A DNA stretch of 26,514 nucleotides from Caryophanales bacterium UBA6769 (GCA_002453275.1 DKGN01000014.1:3866-30379), one strand, 5' to 3'. Positions 1-7,825 are shown, counted from the first letter of the stretch. Program-made: numbers and translations. The notes: a model not told the origin generated them from the letters alone.

Positions 1-92
1 TCGAGCCGTTACAAGTAGGTAAGAAAGTAACGTATACGTATGAAGAAAAAGGCGAACAACTCATTATTGATACGATTAAACAAATCGAATAA
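1..92 (+). CDS. C-terminal end of an unidentified protein (partial)
   Basis: An open frame with codons starting at base 3 runs from the window edge to a TAA stop at 90-92, about 29 residues. The tail is charged and alternating (ending in DTIKQIE), compatible with the last beta strands of a small domain, but too short to assign to a family. A terminator hairpin follows directly, which supports it being the real end of a + strand gene. The start lies outside the window. Confidence 0.6.
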   Translation, partial: EPLQVGKKVTYTYEEKGEQLIIDTIKQIE

Positions 93-104
93 AAAGTAAA
101 AGTC

Positions 105-145
105 GGAGTGAGAAGCAGATAATTCTGTTCTTCACTCCTTTATTT
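105..145. terminator. Bidirectional rho-independent terminator between converging genes
   Basis: The arms GGAGTGAGAAGCAG (105-118) and CTGTTCTTCACTCC (125-138) form a 14-bp stem with two G-U pairs and one mismatch. A T-rich stretch (TTTATTTTA) follows on the + strand, and the minus side is also T-rich. It lies between the + strand gene ending at 92 and the minus strand thioesterase ending at 152, so it probably stops both transcripts. Confidence 0.8.
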
Positions 146-151
146 TATCGC

Positions 152-568
152 TTATTTCTTATGTGGCACAATCGCAACCGTGCATCGAGAAATACAAATC
201 AAACTGTCCTCTTCATCAGTAATTTTAATGTCCCAGACCATCGTTGTCCGTCCCTTATGAAAAGGAGTAGCCGTCGCTGTAACGACACCATCTCGTTTCC
301 CTCTCACATGATTCGCATTGATTTCAAGTCCAACTGCGAAATGTGTTTCGGGATTAATGTTAATCGCTGATCCAACACTTGCAGCTGTTTCTGCTAATGC
401 TACGGAAGCCCCACCATGTAATAGTCCATAAGGTTGCCATGTTTTTGGACCGACTGGCATTTTACAAACGACACGATCTGCAGATAATTCTTCATAGGTT
501 ATCCCTAGTGAATTTACGAGTGTATTTTCAGTATCTGCTTGCAACATTTTATCGATTTGTTCTTTCAT
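152..568 (-). CDS. Hotdog-fold acyl-CoA thioesterase (PaaI / YuxO-MenI-like)
   Basis: The 138-residue product is a single hotdog domain that hydrolyses an acyl- or aroyl-CoA thioester in the cytosol. The hallmark motif HGGASVALAETAAS is present, with His51 at its start and Glu60 as the expected catalytic acid; a second conserved stretch is GLEINANH. It resembles Bacillus YuxO (MenI, DHNA-CoA thioesterase) and PaaI-type enzymes, but its place beside beta-oxidation genes argues for a catabolic or CoA-salvage role. The start is ATG at 568, preceded by AAAGGAG at good spacing. It lies 23 bases downstream of the aldehyde dehydrogenase and is probably cotranscribed with it. The substrate cannot be told from sequence. 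Confidence 0.88.
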   Translation of the reverse strand: MKEQIDKMLQADTENTLVNSLGITYEELSADRVVCKMPVGPKTWQPYGLLHGGASVALAETAASVGSAININPETHFAVGLEINANHVRGKRDGVVTATATPFHKGRTTMVWDIKITDEEDSLICISRCTVAIVPHKK

Positions 569-591
569 TTCTTTTCTCCTTTATGAACCAG

Positions 592-2019
592 CTAAATAGA
601 AAATCCACCAAGCTTCGTCTCTAAATATTCTAGTATTCCTTCTTTTCCACCTTCGCGTCCGAGGCCACTTTCCTTCATTCCACCGAATGGTGCAGCAGCG
701 GCTGTTGGGTTAATGTCATTAATGCCGACAATTCCAAATTGAAGCTTCTCAAACATATGGAAAGCTGTCTTCATGTCATTCGTATAAACGTACGATGCAA
801 GACCGTAGTTCGTATCGTTAGCCATCGCAATCACTTCTTCCGTATTTTCAAAGGGAATGATCGGAGCAACAGGGCCAAAGGTTTCTTCTCGATAAATCTG
901 CATATCAGTTGTTACGTTTGTTAATACGGTTGGTGCATAAAAGTAACCATTTTGTAAATGTTCCTGATCAAGTCTAACTCCACCAACAACAGCTTCAGCA
1001 CCTTTTTCCTTTGCATCTGTTACTTGTCGATTGACTTTTTCAAGTGCTTGCTTGTCTACGAGAGGACCAATTGAAACTCCCTCTTCCAATCCATTCCCTG
1101 CCTTCATTCGATTGACACGCTCGACAAGCGTTGCTGTAAATTCATCGACAATACTTTTGTGAACGAAGATTCGATTTGGGCTAATGCATGCCTGACCTGT
1201 ATTAAGAAATTTAACGAGAGACGCTCCCTTTGCAGCATGAACTGGGTCTGCGTCTGGGAATACGATAAATGGTGCATGACCACCTAATTCCATCGAGATT
1301 CGTTTCACTTGACTGCCTGCTTTTTCAGCAAGCGTTTTGCCAACTTCAGTCGAGCCAGTAAACGTTATTTTCTTCACCGCTTGATTCGTAAGTAATTCGT
1401 CACCAACTTCAGAAGGATCTGTCGTTGGAATGAGGTTCACAACACCATTCGGAATCCCGACTTCCGCAAATAGTTTGATCGTCTCAATTGCACAAAGTGG
1501 TGTTTGTTCTGCTGGCTTCAACACGATCGTACAACCCGCTGCGAGCGCAGGTGCAATTTTACGCGTGAGCATCGAAATCGGATAGTTCCATGGTGTAATC
1601 GCACCGACGACACCGACGGGCTGACGCAAAACAAAAAAGCGTTGATCCCCACGTGGTGCAGGTAATACCTCGCCGTATACGCGTTTTGCTTCCTCTGCAT
1701 ACCAAAGGAGGAAGTCAGCCGCATATTGAACTTCATTGCGCGAAGCTCTAATTGGCTTACCTTGCTCTTTAGTCATTGTCTCAGCTAGATGCTCTTTCCT
1801 TTCAATCATAAGCTCGTACACGCGGTATAAATAGTCTGATCTCTGGAATGCAGTCAGAGAGGACCATGCTTGAAAAGCTTCACTAGCTGCCTCTATTGCT
1901 TTCTCTGTATCTTCTCTTGTTCCATCTGCAACTTCGCCTAGCAATTCACCTGTTGCTGGGTTTGTAATTTGAAAGGTCCCTTTACTAGAATCTGTCCATT
2001 CTCCATTAATATAAAGCAT
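592..2019 (-). CDS. NAD(P)-dependent aldehyde dehydrogenase, succinate-semialdehyde dehydrogenase-like
   Basis: The 475-residue product is a full-length ALDH-superfamily enzyme that oxidises an aldehyde to its carboxylate in the cytosol. Visible motifs are the Rossmann/entry region GAITPWNYP, the GSTEVGK cofactor turn, the general-base motif MELGGHAPF, and the nucleophile motif TGQACISPNR with Cys around residue 275. The overall pattern (GGMKESGLGREGG near the C-terminus) is closest to GabD/succinate-semialdehyde dehydrogenases, but this family is often over-annotated and any medium-chain semialdehyde is possible. ATG at 2019 is preceded by AGGGAGG. A 152-base gap upstream may hold its own promoter. 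It could feed acids made from aldehydes into the adjacent acyl-CoA ligase. Confidence 0.88.
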   Translation of the reverse strand: MLYINGEWTDSSKGTFQITNPATGELLGEVADGTREDTEKAIEAASEAFQAWSSLTAFQRSDYLYRVYELMIERKEHLAETMTKEQGKPIRASRNEVQYAADFLLWYAEEAKRVYGEVLPAPRGDQRFFVLRQPVGVVGAITPWNYPISMLTRKIAPALAAGCTIVLKPAEQTPLCAIETIKLFAEVGIPNGVVNLIPTTDPSEVGDELLTNQAVKKITFTGSTEVGKTLAEKAGSQVKRISMELGGHAPFIVFPDADPVHAAKGASLVKFLNTGQACISPNRIFVHKSIVDEFTATLVERVNRMKAGNGLEEGVSIGPLVDKQALEKVNRQVTDAKEKGAEAVVGGVRLDQEHLQNGYFYAPTVLTNVTTDMQIYREETFGPVAPIIPFENTEEVIAMANDTNYGLASYVYTNDMKTAFHMFEKLQFGIVGINDINPTAAAAPFGGMKESGLGREGGKEGILEYLETKLGGFSI

Positions 2020-2064
2020 GAATAATACCTCCCTAGTTGTAAAAGAAAGGAAAAATCGTTGTTC

Positions 2065-2141
2065 CCCTCGAACCTTAAAATGTTTTCTATTCTAAGATTG
2101 TGTTAATTCAATTATAATGTCAAGCACTTACTAATCGAGGG
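2065..2141. repeat. Widely spaced 7-bp inverted repeat flanking a candidate promoter
   Basis: CCCTCGA (2065-2071) and TCGAGGG (2135-2141) are perfect inverted arms 63 bases apart, in the gap upstream of the aldehyde dehydrogenase. They lie on either side of a TTGACA-containing promoter candidate. They could be two operator half-sites, the foot of a leader hairpin, or chance. Confidence 0.3.
2097..2123 (-). promoter_or_regulatory. Candidate sigma-A promoter for aldehyde dehydrogenase and thioesterase
   Basis: On the minus strand there is a perfect -35 hexamer TTGACA (2123-2118), followed after 15 bases by CACAAT (2102-2097) as a weak -10. At the standard 17-base spacing the hexamer would be only CAATCT. 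The perfect -35 and its place in a 152-base intergenic gap make a promoter plausible, but the -10 is poor. Confidence 0.35.
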
Positions 2142-2171
2142 TGAATGTTTACTGTGCACGATTACCATTAA

Positions 2172-2852
2172 TTATTTTAGTACACTTGCTTTAAATTTTA
2201 ATAGTTCTCGTTCAACTAGCTCTGGCTTTTCTAATGCTATGTAATGTCCTGCCCCTTCGATTATTGTAATCTCAATATTGTCATTGAGAGCCTGTAACTT
2301 TTCAGTCGTATCCGGTGGGATCAATCGATCCTCATCTCCAAGGAGAGCGAGGATGGGAATTTCAAGTTTTCTCAACGTTGCTTCACCGTTTTTATAACGA
2401 TCACACGCTTGAAAATCTTTCTTTGCTATATCGGGAGGGGAAGTAGCTAGTTCCTGTTCTTCCTCTTCTATTAATTGAGGGTTTGCCTCTTTTGCGTATG
2501 ATGCACGAAAAAGAAAGTCTGGAAATTTCCCTTCCTCCAGACTGGCAATAATATTCGGATGGACCGGTAATGAATATGAACTTGCCGCAAGAACAATCCC
2601 CTTTACGTTTCGATTTAGTGCTACAAGCTCAATCGCAATTAAACCACCCATAGAATGTCCTACAACGATACAGTCTTTCGTTATTTCCTTTGAAAGCTCT
2701 ACTGCATACTCTTCGATTGTTTCACATTGTGTTGATTTGTTCGTACCATGGCCAGGCAAGTCAATAAATGAACTTTCATTCTCAAGTGACGATAAGGTGC
2801 GCCACTTGTTTTTAGTCCCACCCGCTCCATGGATAAATAAAAATGTACTCAT
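2172..2852 (-). CDS. Alpha/beta hydrolase (esterase or thioesterase-like)
   Basis: The 226-residue single-domain alpha/beta hydrolase has no signal peptide, so it is cytosolic. The oxyanion motif FIHGAGG lies near the N-terminus. The nucleophile elbow GHSMGG gives Ser67, LGDEDRLIPP gives the acid (Asp173 or Asp175) and GAGHYIALEKPE gives His203, so the triad is complete. It lies 59 bases downstream of the acyl-CoA dehydrogenase, and the ATG at 2852 is preceded by GAGGAG. In this context it may hydrolyse an ester or lactone, or release a CoA thioester, but nothing fixes the substrate. MenH- and PaaI-partner-type hydrolases have the same architecture. Confidence 0.8.
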   Translation of the reverse strand: MSTFLFIHGAGGTKNKWRTLSSLENESSFIDLPGHGTNKSTQCETIEEYAVELSKEITKDCIVVGHSMGGLIAIELVALNRNVKGIVLAASSYSLPVHPNIIASLEEGKFPDFLFRASYAKEANPQLIEEEEQELATSPPDIAKKDFQACDRYKNGEATLRKLEIPILALLGDEDRLIPPDTTEKLQALNDNIEITIIEGAGHYIALEKPELVERELLKFKASVLK

Positions 2853-2911
2853 ACGGTTATCTCCTCAATAAACTTTTATATTTTCATCGTATCAAGCTCA
2901 TTTTAAATAAA

Positions 2912-4060
2912 TTAGTGTCGACTTAACAATGTTTTTGCGATGACGAGTCGTTGGATTTGGTTAGTCCCTTCATAAATTTGTGTTATTTTCGCATCACGCA
3001 TCATGCGCTCAACATTGTATTCTTGAATATAACCGTAGCCTCCAAGTAATTGGACAGCATCTGTTGTCACTTTCATCGCAACATCAGATGCATACATTTT
3101 TGCCATTGATGAAGCTTGCGTTAATTCTGGGTTTTTCCCCGTTGAAGATAAATCGTTCACTTTGGCAGCCGCCCGATAAACGAGGCCTCTCGCTGCTTCA
3201 ATTTGTGTCGCCATATCAGCTAACATAAATTGCAAGCCTTGAAAAGAAGCGACTTTCTTACCAAACTGCTCGCGTTCCTGAACATATTCAAGCGCAATGT
3301 CGAAAGCACCTTGGGCAATGCCCAATGCTTGAGCGGCAACGGTCGGGCGAGATTTATCAAATGTTTTCATCGCAATTAGCCAGCCCTCTCCCTCTTCCCC
3401 AATTCTGTTTTCAACTGGAACGCGACAGTTTTCAATATAGAGTTGAGCTGTTGGTGAACCTTTAATTCCCATTTTCTTTTCAAGCTTCCCTACTTCAAAA
3501 CCCGGTGTATCTTCATCAACGACAAATGCTGTAATTCCTTTGTCTGTTTGCGCAAAAACAGTATAGTAATCCGCCACTCCACCATTACTAATAAACATTT
3601 TTTGGCCATTGAGCACGTAATGATTACCGTCTAATTCGGCTCGTGTTTTAATTCCGCCAGCATCTGATCCTGCTCCTGGCTCTGTTAATGCATAGGCGAT
3701 TATTTTTTTACCTGTTGCAACATCAGGCAAAATTCTTTGCTTTAATTCATCACTTGCCCCAATCATAATCGGCAGGGCACCAAGTTCTTGGACAACAACC
3801 ACTTGTGATGATGATGCACATACACGCGCAACTTCTTCAACAATCGTACAAAAACTCAGTAAGTCGAGCCCAGCTCCCCCGTACTGTTCAGGCATATTCG
3901 CGCCAATAAAACCTTGGTCCGATAATATTTTTAGAACCTCATGTGGGTATTCTTCTTTTTCGTCAATTTGCGGAGCTAACGGCTTAATTTTGTCCTGAGC
4001 AAGACGGTGAATCGTATCCTTAATTTCTACGTATTCTTGTGGTAATTCAAATAAATTCAT
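2912..4060 (-). CDS. Acyl-CoA dehydrogenase, short/branched-chain type
   Basis: The 382-residue flavoenzyme carries out alpha,beta-dehydrogenation of an acyl-CoA, the first oxidation step of beta-oxidation, passing electrons to ETF. All canonical features are present: the flavin loop ALTEPGAGSD, the FISNGGVAD strand, the cross-dimer FAD motif REQFGKKVASFQ and the catalytic base Glu364 in IYEGTNQIQR. It therefore looks like a normal homotetrameric MmgC/short-chain enzyme, unlike the two unusual paralogues at 13998-16325. ATG at 4060 has GGAGGAACAGAC upstream. It lies 35 bases or less behind the acyl-CoA ligase, in the same operon. Confidence 0.92.
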   Translation of the reverse strand: MNLFELPQEYVEIKDTIHRLAQDKIKPLAPQIDEKEEYPHEVLKILSDQGFIGANMPEQYGGAGLDLLSFCTIVEEVARVCASSSQVVVVQELGALPIMIGASDELKQRILPDVATGKKIIAYALTEPGAGSDAGGIKTRAELDGNHYVLNGQKMFISNGGVADYYTVFAQTDKGITAFVVDEDTPGFEVGKLEKKMGIKGSPTAQLYIENCRVPVENRIGEEGEGWLIAMKTFDKSRPTVAAQALGIAQGAFDIALEYVQEREQFGKKVASFQGLQFMLADMATQIEAARGLVYRAAAKVNDLSSTGKNPELTQASSMAKMYASDVAMKVTTDAVQLLGGYGYIQEYNVERMMRDAKITQIYEGTNQIQRLVIAKTLLSRH

Positions 4061-4095
4061 GTCTGTTCCTCCAAAGCTTATAGATTGTCACTCAG

Positions 4096-5661
4096 TCATG
4101 TTGATACGCTTAAAAACTTTTCTTCAATTTTAAACTTTTGGATTTTTCCGCTTGCTGTTTTTGGCAAGCTATCAACAAAGTTGTATTCCCGTGGCCGTTT
4201 GTATGAGGCAAGCTTATCATGTTTAATTAAAAATTGATCAAGCTCTTCAGCCGTAACATTTTCGCCTTCTTTTAAAACGACAAAAGCAACGACAATTTCT
4301 CCCCACTTCGCATCCGGCTTCCCGACAACAGCAACTTCATCCACACTAAGGTGCTCGATAAGGCTATCTTCAACTTCACGTGGGTAAATATTTTCAGCAC
4401 CAGAATTAATCATGAAGTCCATTCGATCTTCTACCCAAATATAGCCCTCTTCATCTATTCTGCCAAGATCGCCTGTATGATACCAGCCATAAGCTAACGC
4501 TTCTTCCGTTTCCGCTTTCCGATTATGGTATTCTTCCATCATGCAAGGACCACGCACGATAATTTCCCCGACTTCTCCAATAGTGCATTCATTGTCAGGG
4601 TGTGTCGGGCTCTCATCTTCCGTAAGCCGAACAACTTTTACTTCGTGCGTCATGACTGCTTTACCAGCAGAGCCTGCTTTTGAGAGCTGTTCATCAGAAT
4701 AAAGAACAGTAAAGACAGGACCCATCTCAGTTGTACCTAACATTTGCACGAGCTCTGCATTCGTTCGAGCTAAAAATCGTTTAATTAATACAGGTGCCAT
4801 CGAAGCCCCACCGTAGCCTAGTAAGCGAAGGCTTGATAAATCGAATTCGTCAAAATCCTTATCATTCAGCAGCATATTTACCATCGTTGGCGCCGCAAAG
4901 ATGTGTGACACTTTCTCAGTTTGAATTGTGTGTAGCACTTTTTTTGTATCAAAATGATGGAGCAAAATGTTCGTTGCACCGACTTGTACTCTCGGTAAAA
5001 ATGACGTGTGAAGTTCAGCCGTATGATTTAATGGTGCAGCAGACAAGCCGATGTCATTTTTTGTAATGCCCATACATTGTGCCATAATAAAGCCGTGATG
5101 AACCATATCACGATGTCGATGCAGAACTCCTTTTGGCTTACCTGTTGTCCCGCTAGTGTACATCATAATGTATAGATCATCTTCACTAACTTCTCGCGTT
5201 ACTCGTTTATCCTCTGATAAGTTAAGTAACTCTTCAAAATTTTCGGCATAATCTGGTGAGTCTTCATCGACATCAATATAATGTTCAACATGTGTACCGA
5301 GATCTTTTGTTTTTTGGATTGTGTCCCGGACTACTTGTTCAAAAATTAATACTTTTGAATTCGCATCATTTAAAATATAATGGAGTTCATTTGCCGTCAA
5401 GCGGTAGTTTATCGGATTAAAAATAGCACCAATTTTTGCTGTCGCAAATTGTGTTAATACAAACTCGCTCGTATTATAAAGAAATGTGGAAACAACATCC
5501 CCTTTTTCTACTCCTAAACGAATGAGTGCTTGCGCGAATTGATTCGCTTTTTCATTAAATTGTTTATAAGTCCAGACATGATTTTTTTCTCGATAGATAA
5601 GTCCAACCTTGTCAGGAAAATTAGTGGCAGACCATTCGAGCAATTCCCCAACTGTCGTCAT
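4096..5661 (-). CDS. Acyl-CoA ligase (class I adenylate-forming)
   Basis: This is an AMP-forming fatty or aromatic acyl-CoA synthetase that activates a carboxylate to its CoA thioester. The P-loop YTSGTTGKPKG, the A5-type MLGTTEMGP, the A7/A8 block YHTGDLGRIDEEGY, the hinge after NSGAENIYPREVE and the C-terminal catalytic lysine motif PKTASGKIQKF are all intact. The frame has ATGs at 5670, 5667 and 5661. AAAGGG abuts the first, so I prefer the third (about nine bases from the Shine-Dalgarno, 521 residues). A perfect 11-bp hairpin lies just upstream, between it and the hydroxyacyl-CoA dehydrogenase. Substrate chain length is not evident. Confidence 0.88.
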   Translation of the reverse strand: MTTVGELLEWSATNFPDKVGLIYREKNHVWTYKQFNEKANQFAQALIRLGVEKGDVVSTFLYNTSEFVLTQFATAKIGAIFNPINYRLTANELHYILNDANSKVLIFEQVVRDTIQKTKDLGTHVEHYIDVDEDSPDYAENFEELLNLSEDKRVTREVSEDDLYIMMYTSGTTGKPKGVLHRHRDMVHHGFIMAQCMGITKNDIGLSAAPLNHTAELHTSFLPRVQVGATNILLHHFDTKKVLHTIQTEKVSHIFAAPTMVNMLLNDKDFDEFDLSSLRLLGYGGASMAPVLIKRFLARTNAELVQMLGTTEMGPVFTVLYSDEQLSKAGSAGKAVMTHEVKVVRLTEDESPTHPDNECTIGEVGEIIVRGPCMMEEYHNRKAETEEALAYGWYHTGDLGRIDEEGYIWVEDRMDFMINSGAENIYPREVEDSLIEHLSVDEVAVVGKPDAKWGEIVVAFVVLKEGENVTAEELDQFLIKHDKLASYKRPREYNFVDSLPKTASGKIQKFKIEEKFLSVST

Positions 5662-5690
5662 GTCCATCATCCCTTTCTATTCAATTTATA

Positions 5691-5718
5691 GAGAGGTTCG
5701 ATACGTCTCGAACCTCTC
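5691..5718 (-). other. Perfect intra-operon hairpin
   Basis: GAGAGGTTCGA (5691-5701) and TCGAACCTCTC (5708-5718) form a perfect 11-bp stem with a 6-base loop in the 54-base gap between the hydroxyacyl-CoA dehydrogenase stop and the ligase start. On the minus strand it is followed by TATAAATTGAAT, not a U-run. It is therefore a poor intrinsic terminator and more likely an mRNA processing or stability element, or a leaky attenuator. Confidence 0.7.
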
Positions 5719-5724
5719 CATGTA

Positions 5725-6573
5725 TTATTTGGAATACGTATAAAAGCCTTTGCCTGTTTTTCGACCAAGATGACCAGCTCGAACGAGTTTGCGTAGTAAA
5801 GGTGCAGCACGATACTTGGAATCTTGAGTCTCTTCATATAACGAGTCTTGAACGAATAATAATGTATCAAGACCGATGAGATCCGCTAATCCAAGTGGAC
5901 CAATTGGATGATTCGCCCCGAGTTTCATACCTTTATCAATGTCCTCTGCACTCGCAACACCTTCTTGAAGTACGAAGATCGCCTCGTTGATCATTGGAAC
6001 GAGAATTCGATTAACCGCAAACAATGGTGATTCTTTCACATCGATTGATTCTTTTCCAAGTGATTCTACTAATGTCGACGCCTTCGTATATGTATCTTCT
6101 GACGTGTCATAGCCTCGAATGAGTTCAACAAGCTTCATAACCGGTACAGGGTTGAAGAAGTGAAAACCCATTACTCTTTCAGGGTTGTTAATTGCGCTTG
6201 CCATTTCTGTAATGCTAAGACCTGATGTGTTACTCACGACAAGAGCATCGTCTTGAACGATATCACTAAGTCTACTAAATACTTCTTTTTTCAACTCTAT
6301 ATTTTCACTTACTGCTTCAATTACGCAATCAGCCGAAGATAAAGCTTGCCAATCTGTTGTCGTCGTTAGTAGACTTTCAAATGTTGATTTTTGCTCTTCT
6401 GTTAATCTATCTTTTTCAATTGAACGATTCCAGTTTCTCTGAAGCTGCGCTAAGCCCCGCTCAAAAAACTTTTTCTCTTGTTCAACAGCAATGACTTCAT
6501 AGCCTGCCTCGAGACAAACTTGAGCAATTCCCGAACCCATTGTTCCAAATCCGATGACTCCAATTTTTTTCAT
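5725..6573 (-). CDS. 3-hydroxyacyl-CoA (3-hydroxybutyryl-CoA) dehydrogenase
   Basis: The 282-residue monofunctional enzyme oxidises (S)-3-hydroxyacyl-CoA to 3-oxoacyl-CoA with NAD+ or NADP+. The N-terminal Rossmann motif GFGTMGSGIAQ, the conserved SNTSGLS loop (Ser117), the catalytic His138 in MGFHFFNPV with Glu150 of the dyad, and AVNRILVP are all visible. Length and motifs match MmgB/Hbd of Bacillus and clostridia. ATG at 6573 is preceded by GGAGG at eight bases. It lies 30 bases downstream of the enoyl-CoA hydratase, giving consecutive hydration and oxidation steps. No thiolase gene is present in the operon or elsewhere in the window. Confidence 0.93.
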   Translation of the reverse strand: MKKIGVIGFGTMGSGIAQVCLEAGYEVIAVEQEKKFFERGLAQLQRNWNRSIEKDRLTEEQKSTFESLLTTTTDWQALSSADCVIEAVSENIELKKEVFSRLSDIVQDDALVVSNTSGLSITEMASAINNPERVMGFHFFNPVPVMKLVELIRGYDTSEDTYTKASTLVESLGKESIDVKESPLFAVNRILVPMINEAIFVLQEGVASAEDIDKGMKLGANHPIGPLGLADLIGLDTLLFVQDSLYEETQDSKYRAAPLLRKLVRAGHLGRKTGKGFYTYSK

Positions 6574-6603
6574 GGTAGTCTTCCTCCCTCATCCTAAATA
6601 CAT

Positions 6604-7368
6604 TTATTTACGTTTAAATTGTGGTGTACGCTTTTCAAAAAAGGCAGCGACACCTTCATTTTTGTCTTCTGTTCCACATAAATCACCGAAAGCTAATGCT
6701 TCGATATGTTGCCCTTCCTTAACTGTAACTTCAAGACCTTCATCTATCGCTTTTTTAGCTGCTCTTACACCTAGCGGTGCTTTGTTCGTAATTTTTGCCG
6801 CCAGTTCCTTTGCTTTCTCTAATGCTGAACCGTCAGTAACCTCCTCAAGGATCCCAACTGATTTTGCTTCTTCTGCAGATAAATGTTCAGCCGAGAATAT
6901 GAGTTGCTTCGCTTTTCCGGGACCAATTAACCGTGGTAACCGTTGAGTCCCACCGTAACCAGGCAAAATACCGAGAGACACTTCAGGAAACCCAACTTGG
7001 GAGTTAGAAGATGCTATTCGAATATCACATGCAAGTGCTAATTCAAGTCCCCCACCTAATGCAAAGCCATCAATTGCTGCGATAACTGGTTGCTCAAGGT
7101 CTGCTACTTTTTGAAAGATGTCTTGACCTTCCTTAACAAGCTCAATTCCATTTTCCTTGTTTAAGTTAGGAAATTCTTTAATATCTGCTCCTGCAACGAA
7201 TGCCCTTCCACCTGCGCCATGAATAATCACAACGTCAACGTCTTCAGGGATGTCGCTCACAATTGAATCCAATTCGTCCAACACTTGTCTTTCTAATGCG
7301 TTAACGGGCGGTGAATCAATTGTAATGATACCTACTTGCTCTTCTTGTCTAAATGTTACTTTCGCCAT
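6604..7368 (-). CDS. Enoyl-CoA hydratase (crotonase), classical type
   Basis: The 254-residue crotonase-fold enzyme hydrates trans-2-enoyl-CoA to 3-hydroxyacyl-CoA. The oxyanion-hole segments AFVAGADIKEF and FALGGGLELA are intact. Both catalytic glutamates of the classical enzyme are present: Glu109 in GGGLE and Glu129 in FPEVSLG, 20 residues apart as in rat mitochondrial hydratase. ILPGYGGTQRLPR and the C-terminal FFEKRTPQFK also fit the FadB/YsiB type. ATG at 7368 is preceded by AAGGAGG at nine bases. It is the first gene of the downstream-reading operon, with a candidate promoter about 100 bases upstream. Confidence 0.92.
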   Translation of the reverse strand: MAKVTFRQEEQVGIITIDSPPVNALERQVLDELDSIVSDIPEDVDVVIIHGAGGRAFVAGADIKEFPNLNKENGIELVKEGQDIFQKVADLEQPVIAAIDGFALGGGLELALACDIRIASSNSQVGFPEVSLGILPGYGGTQRLPRLIGPGKAKQLIFSAEHLSAEEAKSVGILEEVTDGSALEKAKELAAKITNKAPLGVRAAKKAIDEGLEVTVKEGQHIEALAFGDLCGTEDKNEGVAAFFEKRTPQFKRK

Positions 7369-7457
7369 TGAAACCGTCCTCCTTCAATTATTTTTTCGAA
7401 CCATTATAGTATAGCATTATTTTTTAAAAGCATAGTTTTCTTATCGGTTTAAAATTT

Positions 7458-7485
7458 AGTATATAGTAGTTTCTTCATTTTGCAA
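7458..7485 (-). promoter_or_regulatory. Candidate sigma-A promoter for the beta-oxidation operon
   Basis: On the minus strand TTGCAA (7485-7480) is followed after 16 bases by TATACT (7463-7458), giving a leader of about 80 bases before the ATG at 7368. A second -10-like TATAAT lies nearer the gene, around 7405-7410, but has no matching -35. I see no clear FadR-type palindrome or CcpA site. Confidence 0.4.
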
Positions 7486-7502
7486 ACTAATTTTATATAA
7501 AT

Positions 7503-7558
7503 AAAAAAGAAAAACACCCCACCATTGCCATCGACTAATCGACTTCAATGTAAGGGTG
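7503..7558 (-). terminator. Rho-independent terminator of the small membrane ORF
   Basis: Read on the minus strand, CACCC (7558-7554) pairs with GGGTG (7519-7515), and two further matched pairs lie inside: CATTG/CAATG (7550-7546 with 7527-7523) and TCGA/TCGA. A long T-tract follows (complement of 7514-7503). It lies 38 bases downstream of the micro-ORF stop and insulates the beta-oxidation operon promoter. Confidence 0.8.
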
Positions 7559-7595
7559 CTTTTCCTTATAGGTATACGTATATTCCAAAAATACG

Positions 7596-7670
7596 TTAGT
7601 CCACAAGTTGCATCGTAATGAAATACGCACATAAAATAAGACCGATAATAAAGCCAGCGATTTCAAACAT
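7596..7670 (-). CDS. 24-residue hydrophobic small membrane protein
   Basis: A 24-codon frame begins with ATG at 7670 and ends with TAA at 7596. It has an ideal Shine-Dalgarno, AAGGAGG, seven bases upstream, a promoter-like element before it and a strong intrinsic terminator after it, so it has the layout of a real monocistronic gene. The product starts MFEIAGFIIGLILC and ends in MQLVD: one predicted transmembrane helix with a short acidic tail and a single Cys. I do not recognise the family. Micro-proteins of this kind in Bacillus often act as small subunits or regulators of membrane complexes, but no function can be assigned here. It is divergent from the SodC gene. Confidence 0.65.
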   Translation of the reverse strand: MFEIAGFIIGLILCAYFITMQLVD

Positions 7671-7726
7671 GTAAAGGCCTCCTTATGAATGTTCAGTAGC
7701 TATGTAAATTATTTATAGTAACTATT

Positions 7727-7755
7727 ATTGTATCATACATAAACATTTATCTAAA
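7727..7755 (-). promoter_or_regulatory. Candidate sigma-A promoter for the micro-ORF
   Basis: On the minus strand TTTAGA (7755-7750) and TACAAT (7732-7727) are separated by exactly 17 bases. The start point would be near 7720, giving a leader of about 50 bases before the ATG at 7670. The -10 matches consensus at five of six positions and the -35 at four of six. Confidence 0.45.
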
Positions 7756-7825
7756 AGGTATAAGGGTACAAAACTTGTCAATGCTGTTAAAAGTACGAAC
7801 ATTATCCTTATAAGGAGTGACTGCA

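Noticed and set aside
2150..2171. TGG...GTGCAC near the start of the gap upstream of the aldehyde dehydrogenase as a -24/-12 element
   Set aside because: GG-to-GC spacing is 9 bases, incompatible with sigma-54 recognition.
6554..6946. 130-codon open frame on the + strand
   Set aside because: It is antisense to the well-supported enoyl-CoA hydratase and the start of the hydroxyacyl-CoA dehydrogenase; no motif or Shine-Dalgarno supports it.
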